From positions 806,001 to 870,000 of the forward strand of contig JAGTJM010000005.1 of assembly GCA_020747015.1 (NCBI GenBank): 64,000 nt of DNA. Direction: 5' to 3'. The translations under genes were made by a program, and so were the position numbers. Position 1 is the first letter of the stretch. Each line of letters starts with the position of its first letter. A model generated the notes under the pieces. It had not been told where the DNA came from, did no database searches, and saw only the letters and a list, made by a program, of their open reading frames with translations. The DNA is from Pyrenochaeta sp. MPI-SDFR-AT-0127 (Eukaryota > Ascomycota > Dothideomycetes > Pleosporales > Cucurbitariaceae). Of the stretch, positions 56,710 through 64,000 are shown piece by piece.

Positions 56710-58260
56710 ATGCATTTTTCACCTCCGATTCTCTTCTTCCTTTCCTCACTTGTGCACCGTTCTTACGCACTAAATCGCCGAAGTCCTGCACGTATTGCTG
56801 GTAGATACCCTTTCTTTATCACTGTGGCCCGTGTAGCTGATATAAAGAGTGACGAACAATGTCCTACATCTCAAAACAGCTCCGTCAACTCCCCACCTTA
56901 TTCCTCCCTCATCGAAACATCTTGCAAAGCGCCGCAGCGAATTAACTCCCTCCCCCAAGTATAAACGCCAAGAGGAAGATCTTGCAGCCGTCCAAGAAGA
57001 TCTCATCACTCTCGGCGGACGCGTCTATATGACCGATGTGACTCTCGCAGGCCAGATCTTCACCCTTGTGATTGACACCGGTAGCTCGGACACCTGGGTC
57101 GCATCCTCCTCCTTCCAATGCCTTAATCCATCTACCCTTTCCCCCATCTCTCCACAATACTGCGGCTTCAACACGCCCTACAACACTAGAAATTCTTCTA
57201 CATGGCGACCTATTCGGGGACACGGCTTCTCAGTTCATTATACCGGTGGCGAATTTCTGCTAGGAGATTTGGGTACAGAAGAGCTGGGCATCGGAGACGT
57301 GTATCTTGGTAGAGAACCGACAGTTGTGGTTAGGCAGACAATTGGGGTGGTGGATGAGGGATATTGGTTAGGCGATGGTATGAGTAGCGGATTGATTGGG
57401 TTGGCGTATTCGGCGCTTGTGAGCGGGGCGAGGACGTTGGGGTATGGGAGTGTGATGTACACCTTGTGAGTTTGCTCCAATGAACTTTCCCCTCGCACAC
57501 ACCCATCGTGATAAGGGTTCGAATAAACACAGGCAGGTGCTTACAATGCTTTGACAGGACCAAAGAAGACTGGATACCACCTGTCTTCAGTCTCGCGCTC
57601 AGCCGGCCAACGGTCAAATACCCAATGGCAGGCGGTATGCTGGCGATTGGAGGTATACCAGACATTCCCCACGATGACCACTTCGTCACTGTGCCGATAC
57701 AGCCTCTTGCATCCGGCGTCTACGCGTTTTACGCCGTCAAAGTTGACGGATTCGATATCACACCACCCACCCCAGAGCCTGCATCATCTTCTTCGGCAAG
57801 TAGCAAATCTAGCCCCCGGATGCGTGGAGAGAAACGCCAAATTCTTGTGCAATTAGTCGATCCAGCAACCTTCAAGGTAAAGATGATCTTCGACTCTGGC
57901 AGCTCTTTGCTCTACCTTCCCAATGCCATTACAGACTACATAGCATCCCTTTTCGATCCTCCCGCGAAATACAATGCATCAAGTGACTTGTTCATCGTGC
58001 CCTGCAACGCTTCAGCGCCGCGCGTGGGAATAATAATAGGTGGAAAGAGCTTCTACATCCACGAGGACGACTTGATGAACAAGAGTCCAGGCGCTGTGGG
58101 AGGTCCAGGCGTTGGTGCACCGAGAGGAATGTGCGCCTTAGCGGTGCAGCGAGCAGGAAAGGGCAGTTTGGTGCTGGGAGACTCATGGCTGAAAAACGTG
58201 CTGGTGGTGTTTGATCTGGAAGACCATGAAATCAGAATTGCTGCGCGTGAGAATTACTGA
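56710..58260 (+). CDS. Secreted pepsin-type aspartic protease
   Basis: Three exons, 56710..56800, 56850..57465 and about 57537..58260, give about 476 residues. The N-terminus is a signal peptide (MHFSPPILFFLSSLVHRSYA). A dibasic KR near residue 69-70 is a likely Kex2 site, after which the mature enzyme begins QEEDLAAV. The two catalytic motifs are VIDTGSSDTWV (Asp106) and IFDSGSSLLYLP (about Asp355). A Ser-rich insertion (SSSSASSKSS) lies between the domains. No GPI signal is visible at the C-terminus. The first intron acceptor (AAAGAG) is close to its branch point, and the second intron has two in-frame acceptors (57536 or 57561), so 8 residues are uncertain. It is an extracellular or vacuolar protease. 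Confidence 0.85.
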
Positions 58261-58677
58261 TGCTAAGAGAAAAGTCTTTGGAGAAAGTGCTGGAAAAAGT
58301 TTTACTTTAGTTATTGATATCTACGTGGAACATATCTTGTGTTCTAATTGGGGTAAACATTATCTATGGGTGGGTATCTTGTTGTGATTGTATGCTGCTG
58401 GTATTTCACTTCTTTCTCACCATTTGAAAGTACTGTGATTTTACCTCTGCGTTGAGAAGGCCAACAAAGGCGCAGCCAAGCAAGCTTTCGTCGACATCTC
58501 AACACGCACGGTTGTTGGGATACGTCTTTCTCGTCTATTTGAAGATCTGAGTTCAGGGTCTTAAGTGTACTGCGCTTGATAATCCCGTGAGGTGCAGGTG
58601 TTTCTGGAGCGAACTTGGCCCACTTCGTCGTTCTCTATAATATGATGCTTCTTTTCATGCTACCGCAGAAGACATGA
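58261..58677. other. Convergent 3' intergenic region
   Basis: This lies between the protease and the membrane-anchored protein. I see nothing else in it. Confidence 0.5.
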
Positions 58678-59652
58678 TCATTCGGAGGCTCCATATCCAC
58701 GGAAATTCTCGCAAGGTAGGTAGTTGTTCTCGATGAATGCGGTGTCCATTCTTATTCCATGTACATTCCGCCACTCGTGCTCATTGTTGAAAGGGAAGAT
58801 CTTTGCTCTTACTGTGCCCTTCACAGTCTCGATCCTATTCGGTGCGGTGGTGACACTTGTGTTGAAGAGTCGGATCATATTGTCGCAAGTCTTCCCGTCG
58901 GCGAATGTTGGCTGGTTTGTGAAATTTTTGAAGAACGATAGAGGGAACTGTTCCTCTGAAGTCGATGACAGTAGCGCGGTGACTGATGCTGCGCCAGCCT
59001 CAGCGCTCGTCGCGCTGAAATACGTAGTACCTGGTTGTTTGGCATTGGGTACGGCGCGGTATGCGTCGCAAGAAGGCTCGAAGGAAGCTGGAAACGTGTT
59101 GGTTCCATAATCCATGGCACCCTTCAAAGCAATGTCATGGCCAGCGGTCATGAGGAGCGATGGAGCCCACTTGAAGGATGTAGAGTTGTCGCCTAGCATG
59201 TCGACAAAAGGGAACTCGATACCAGTACGCTATGATTGTCAATCTTCAGTGTCACTATAGCTAAGAATGAAACATACTGTGAAGTCCGGGATCTGGTAGC
59301 CAAATGCTTGCACCTCGTGATCGTGTAGTGCTTGCAGAACAGCTGGGTACATGCCTTGCGGAAACGAGGGAAGCAGGTCCCTGTATGCATGTTCCAGTAT
59401 GCCATATTGGGCGGGAATAAGCTTTCGTGCTAGTTTGAGCGAAATAGGGATCACTATCGTAGTTCCATTGAGAGTGCCAGTCGCATTCATGGGATACAGC
59501 GAGGCGATGGGGTTCGGCTGGTCCTTTGTTTGACAGACATTTGACAGTCCCTCACTCGGCTCGGCCAGGTAGGACGTGCTCGCGTATCGAATGGCAAGTA
59601 TTGACAAGAATGAAAAGAGGAAATACTGCCACTTTGACTCCTGTGCGTGCAT
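58678..59652 (-). CDS. Membrane-anchored acetoacetate-decarboxylase-like protein
   Basis: Two exons on minus, 59652..59278 and 59229..58678, give 308 residues from the ATG at 59652; an in-frame ATG at 59727 would add 25. I prefer the inner ATG because it gives a compact signal anchor (WQYFLFSFLSILAIRYAS). The 48-nt intron (GTATGT...TAG, phase 0) joins GYQIPDFT to RTGIEFPFVDMLGDN. The NATGTLNGTTIVIPISLKLA ... LIPAQYGIL block resembles fungal proteins with an acetoacetate decarboxylase-like beta barrel. Several N-glycosylation sequons (NAT, NGT, NTS) suggest a secretory lumenal domain. I cannot name a substrate, and assignment to the fold is from memory of the family pattern. Confidence 0.7.
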
Positions 59653-59727
59653 CTTCGGTCGCTGAATGGTAAGGAAGGCAAGAAACGGATGGCAAAGGAG
59701 CGCCAGGTCAAGACAGGTGCTTATCAT

Positions 59728-60561
59728 GACTTCTGAGTTACAAAAGACCGGACTCGAGCTATTGACGAGGAAGCGATCATGTGAGAGAGAGATTGGACGC
59801 AGTCACTGGAAAGTTGTGACGAGTTCTGGATACATAAAGGATGGTATCCAGACTCGGAACGCATAATGCCGCGCCACAGATTTGTTGTAGCAGCCATCCT
59901 ACTGGAACACTTGGTTGCCGCAAGCACGGAAATAATGAACCCCGTTGAATCAATACTTTCCGATAGATTTGCCTTGGGGCATTGTGGGCGCTTTGAGTGC
60001 GCCTTGAAGACTAAACGTTCTAGTGCCATGGAAGCACAAGTTTCCGAGCTGCTGATCTGTCACGAGGAGCGCGCTACGGGCAGCTACGTGCGCCTGGCGC
60101 GTGGAACTGCTGCAGGTGGGAGCCGAACCGACTGCAGTTGCTTGTGCTGAACGCCACGCGCCTTGAAAACGTGTATTGTTGCCATCTGGGAAATGTGCGG
60201 TCGCAGAGGGTGTGTCAAGGAGGGTTTCAGCCGCTTCGAGACTCTTGCGGGGCCGGGATGGCACATGCCGCTTGGCTGATTCGGGTACCACGCTCTTGCG
60301 AGATGCGCAATTCCTCTTCAGCCGTCAAATGCCCACGAGTAAATGATGGGTATTGATTGAAACGCCTTTCTCAGTTTGACATGCTGTCCAATCCCTTAGC
60401 ACGAGAACGGGGTTGCGCAATTCCATGAAGCTTGCCCAAAGCCAGATCTCCGCTCTGCGGCGTGATTATCGCCTGATCATTCGAACCAATATGTGTGGGC
60501 TTACAATATCGCATCGACTGACATTCTAGTAGTACATCATTATGCTCTCTTATCTTCTGCC
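59728..60561. other. Divergent intergenic region
   Basis: About 830 bp between opposed genes, holding both promoters. Overlapping short ORFs have no recognised content. Confidence 0.5.
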
Positions 60562-62064
60562 ATGAGCACCCTTCGCATGCGGACTGCCTTCTTTCTTTCT
60601 CTTCTAGCTTTTCTGACTGCCTACCTGTACAATCTGAGACCTTCCCCGATGCCCCCACAAGCCTCAGACACCGACATGTCTGCCAGACACGCCATTGTGG
60701 TAGGCTCGGGTCTCGCAGGACTCAGTGCTGCATCACAATTAATCAGTCGCAACATTCCCGTCCGTCTTCTAGAACGCGCGTCGAAGCCTGGCGGCAATAG
60801 CATAAAAGCCTCATCAGGAATTTCGGGAGCACCGACCAAGTATCAGCCTGTCACAGAACCCAACGATGCATTCTACTCCGACACGGTTCGTTCGGCGGGA
60901 CACGCCATGTCCAGCTCCACTTTACAGCGGGAGAAGCTGATCAAGACTCTGACAAGCAATTCCGCCAGTGCGGTAGAGTGGCTAGTGCAGGAGGTGGGCG
61001 TAGATTTAAGTAGAGTTGCACAACTGGGTGGCCATTCCTATCCGAGGACTCATAGAGGCGCTGGTGGGCCTCCACCAGGCTTTGCAATTGTGAGTACGCT
61101 GTTGAAGCGATTGAAGGATAGTCCGCTGTTCGATTTGCGCACATCGTGCACCGTGACAAAGGTCTTGCGAAATGAGAGCCATGCCACGGGCATAGAGTAC
61201 GTCAGTAATGGTGGGGAGAAAGAGGAGCTATATGGCCCCGTTATCTTTGCTTCTGGAGGCTTTGGTGGCGATGCAGAAGGCTTACTCGCAAAGTATCGAC
61301 CAGATCTTGCTGGTTATCCATCAACGAACGATCCACGGCCAGGAACACAGCCATTGCTTACAGCGATTGGAGCCCAGCTCATTGACATGGATCAAGTACA
61401 AGTGCACCCCACTGGCTTCGTCGACCCGGCAGATCCATCTTCACCGCTCAAGTTTCTCGCAGCTGAAGTGCTGAGAGGTGAAGGTGGCATATTGTTACTC
61501 AACGGGAAGCGCTTTGTAAACGAACTAGACACGCGGGAGCATGTCACTAATGCGATCTCAAGTACGGCACCAACCTCAGAGTCGCCTAAGCAATGGTCTG
61601 TTCAGCTCGTCTTAGACGAGGGGACGTACACGGCGGCGAAATCACACATTGACTTCTACATCTTCAAGGGATTAATGAAGAAGACAACAATATCTGAGCT
61701 TGGCTCGGAGGCATTTGCGTCCATATCACAGTACGCTCAAATCGTAGCCAAGGCAGCTACCGATTCGTATCACCGGACGACGATTGCGCATTGGAGCTTG
61801 AAGGACCCAACAACCGATTCAATCGTATACGTAGGAACTGTGACGCCTGTAGTGCATTTCACTATGGGTGGAGTGTTGATCAACGAAAAGAGTGAAGTGC
61901 TAAAAGAAGACAACGAGCGTATTCAAGGTATTTGGGCTGCTGGCGAAGTGACAGGAGGCGTACATGGCGGGAACCGCTTAGGTGGATCATCTTTACTTGA
62001 ATGTGTGGTATTTGGCAGGATCGCCGGTGATCAGTGTGCAGCTTATATTGAAGGACAGGAATAA
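60562..62064 (+). CDS. OSM1: FAD-dependent fumarate reductase, Osm1/Frd1 type
   Basis: A single exon of 500 residues from the ATG at 60562; the upstream in-frame codons have no ATG. An N-terminal hydrophobic segment (TAFFLSLLAFLTAYLY) targets the protein to the secretory pathway or mitochondria. The FAD site is AIVVGSGLAGLSAASQLI, then GGNSIKASSGISGA. The substrate site has HPTGFVDPADPSSPLKFLAAE and GGILLLNGKRFVNELDTR, and the C-terminal FAD motif is GGNRLGGSSLLECVVFG. Osm1-type enzymes reduce fumarate to succinate and reoxidise reduced flavins made during oxidative folding. No cytochrome b5-like domain is fused. Length matches yeast Osm1 (about 500). Confidence 0.95.
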   Translation: MSTLRMRTAFFLSLLAFLTAYLYNLRPSPMPPQASDTDMSARHAIVVGSGLAGLSAASQLISRNIPVRLLERASKPGGNSIKASSGISGAPTKYQPVTEPNDAFYSDTVRSAGHAMSSSTLQREKLIKTLTSNSASAVEWLVQEVGVDLSRVAQLGGHSYPRTHRGAGGPPPGFAIVSTLLKRLKDSPLFDLRTSCTVTKVLRNESHATGIEYVSNGGEKEELYGPVIFASGGFGGDAEGLLAKYRPDLAGYPSTNDPRPGTQPLLTAIGAQLIDMDQVQVHPTGFVDPADPSSPLKFLAAEVLRGEGGILLLNGKRFVNELDTREHVTNAISSTAPTSESPKQWSVQLVLDEGTYTAAKSHIDFYIFKGLMKKTTISELGSEAFASISQYAQIVAKAATDSYHRTTIAHWSLKDPTTDSIVYVGTVTPVVHFTMGGVLINEKSEVLKEDNERIQGIWAAGEVTGGVHGGNRLGGSSLLECVVFGRIAGDQCAAYIEGQE

Positions 62065-62186
62065 GCTGCCGTTACTGGCCATATGTGTCCAAACAACTTC
62101 GCAGGGTTGTGACACATTCTTCCTCGAATCGTACCATATTCTCTATCGTTCTTTTGCCTCTATTTGTGTGATGCCTCTTCACGATC
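62065..62186. other. Convergent 3' spacer
   Basis: A 122-bp spacer between OSM1 and the DUF1769 gene frame. Confidence 0.5.
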
Positions 62187-63522
62187 TTATTTCGACTTCT
62201 CCTGCTTACTTTGTAGGTATTGCTCGACGGTTGCATCATCCAAGTCATCAATCTGGACATCTAAAGATTTGTTGGACGGATGCGGTGAACTGCTTCTGCT
62301 CGAAACCCCTGATTCGGATGATGAGGGTGGACTACCGAAGCCCAGTGCAGCATAAGCAGCGCATATCGAATTTGCAAGGTTCAACACTGCCGCGGTTGCA
62401 TTGTCAGTGAAGCTTTGATGTCCTTCATCCTCATCGTTTAGAGTTGCCGGGGGAGGATCAAGTTGTTGTGATATAGCTGGGCTTTCCTCGATGCGTGGCA
62501 TTTCCAAGCTTTTATGCTCTATGGGGTCTGGCTTTGTTGTATCAGTAGCAGCAGCTGGCGTGCTCGCCGCATGCTCTGGGGTTGCCTCTTTTTCAGTCTC
62601 TCTTCCAATTCCATTCCAAAAAGCAACTTAAAAAACACTACAAAGAGTACATCCTCTGTAGCTCGATTCTTGAGCACAAACCGAAGATGGTGCGTCTTCT
62701 CATCTATGTATTTTGCAACTGAGATCGAGAATCCGGGTAGTCGCAGCGAAAAGTTCGCAAAGTCAAGGTGAGGGTTGAAGAAGTCTGCGTGATACATGCG
62801 ACCCTTCTCAAATGTGAAGTTGGACAGAGCTTGAGAATCGAGGAAGTGTTTTCGACGCTTCTTCCACTTTGAAGGTACTTGCTGGTCTTTTCTTATGGAA
62901 AATCCGCTGCCTTCAGCACCCTCTTCGATCACTCCATCCCCTTCATTGTCTAGGTTTGCGAGCTGCTCATCTGGTGTAACGCTATCTGTCAGTTCCCCGA
63001 TCCTAAAAGCGAAGAAACTCGATAAAGCAGGGCCATATAAATAGGGCTCATCAGAGTACGGATCAGAGTACAGTCCAGGGTCTAAAAGGCTTGTGGCAAT
63101 TTTCATAGCGTACTTGAAGCCTGGGGGAAGCTGGTGTTTGATCGAATGGTCGTAGTCGAAACCCATAACTAAATCATCACCAGAAACATCGCGCTTTGGG
63201 ACAAAAGAAAAGGCAATACTATAACGATCCGATATATGTAGCTTGTGGTCAAAGTAACTTGACGAAGTTGGTGAGTTGCGAGGTAGGCCATTATAGTCTT
63301 TGATTCTGACTCTGATCCAGGCCGTGACGATGTCGCCGTCAACGCAGGTAGCACCAGGGCCGTTGACAGATACTTGTTGGTGGGTCGAGGCGTCATACGA
63401 TGGTCCGGTAGTCACTAGAAGATGTCAGTTATGGGCAATAGGCGAGACTTGTGTCACCTGGAACCTTCAAGAAGATATTTATCTCGTGCCGCTGGGTCTA
63501 CAACGTTCTTGGATCCCGACAT
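62187..63522 (-). pseudogene. DUF1769 protein, with an apparent frameshift
   Basis: Exon 1 is 63522..63465 (MSGSKNVVDPAARDKYLLE) and exon 2 runs from 63414. The 50-nt intron must use the weak donor GTTCCA at 63464, since the nearby GTGACA would break the frame. The protein then shows the DUF1769 core: FSFVPKRDVSGDDLVMGFDY, LPPGFKYAMKI and DEPYLYGPALSSFFAF. The frame stops at a TAG (62519-62521) giving 317 residues. A second frame overlaps upstream of the stop and stays open to 62187, reading EATPEHAASTPAAATDTTKP and ending in DDLDDATVEQYLQSKQEK, like a family tail. The switch fits one missing base in an A5 run (gaaaaag) near 62598. It may be a sequencing error, a real mutation, or an unusual intron. 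I call it pseudogene only because the frame is broken; function is unknown. Confidence 0.6.
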
Positions 63523-64000
63523 CTTGTTCCGAACCACCAAATCTAGGAGAAACAACAAGACAAACGAGGGTCAGATTGATGCTTAGGTTAGGAGACTTCG
63601 CATCCTATTTAGTGTGAGAGAGGTGAGTGAGATGAACAACAAGTGACAAAAGATATTGCAGATTCGACAATTTCTAGGAGATCGTCAGCCACGACAGAAA
63701 GACACGACGACTTGGAAGATGAATATTTGCAAGGCACTTGTGGCACTTTAAAATGGCGCTACATGTCCTGCTTTGGCGCGATGTGTACCAAGTTGGGTGA
63801 GATCAGTGACAAACATCGTCCAATAAATGTATGACGTCGTTATCGAGTTCCTCCAATGAAATGTCGTCACTTAGTGTGAGGCTCCTGATCTCCCAAGATT
63901 TTTTTTTCCTCTCTAGGATTCAACATTATTTTTCCTCGAAAAAATATTTCTTCAAGAAAAGCCTTGGTTGCTGTTGAGACCAGTGCGGGTGTTTGGTTAT
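63523..64000. other. Right-edge intergenic region
   Basis: This is the DUF1769 promoter side. It contains AT-rich homopolymer runs (T8 and A-runs) at 63899-63960. I see no supported gene up to the window end. Confidence 0.4.

Overview
This window is nuclear DNA of a filamentous ascomycete (Pezizomycotina). Genes carry 0-5 introns, mostly 45-60 nt, with GTANGT-type donors, CTRAY branch points and YAG acceptors. Genes alternate strands without operons. The content is typical of the group: a hybrid-kinase phytochrome, Rap1 with BRCT/Myb/RCT domains, a yapsin-like protease and a DUF1769 protein. A dothideomycete origin is my guess from gene style and is not proven. No rRNA, tRNA, transposon or CRISPR array was found. 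I rebuilt the spliced models below by hand from splice signals and frame continuity.

Layout. 0-8.8 kb: a disordered, probably nuclear protein (left end may be cut by the window), F-actin capping protein alpha, a six-exon CorA-like membrane protein, then a gene-poor 2.4 kb. 8.8-14 kb: telomere protein Rap1 head-to-head with the DHHC palmitoyltransferase Swf1, then a small Gln-rich protein. 14-23.2 kb: Mediator Med13 head-to-head with the ribosome-biogenesis protein Enp2, then cytochrome b5. 23.9-31.6 kb: an unusual Hal3/PPCDC-like flavoprotein fused to ankyrin-like repeats, and fungal phytochrome. 34-40 kb: a Ste20/PAK kinase and the ESCRT-0 subunit Hse1. 40.7-42.5 kb: a small secreted four-cysteine protein and an orphan with an HxD...H...R pattern. 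43.2-52 kb: the multi-KH protein Scp160/vigilin, and helicase Mak5 head-to-head with tRNA methyltransferase Trm7. 52.9-56 kb: Gpi16 head-to-head with Luc7. 56.7-63.6 kb: a secreted aspartic protease, a membrane-anchored acetoacetate-decarboxylase-like protein, an Osm1-type fumarate reductase, and a DUF1769 protein whose reading frame appears broken.

Most genes are conserved housekeeping functions: telomere, Mediator, ribosome and tRNA biogenesis, splicing, ER lipid anchors and endosomal sorting. The points most worth a second look are an HMG-box-like segment inside Rap1, the flavoprotein-ankyrin fusion lacking the catalytic His, the DUF1769 frameshift, a small ORF interrupted by an in-frame TGA, the CorA-like protein without a GMN motif, and the two orphan genes at 40.7-42.5 kb.
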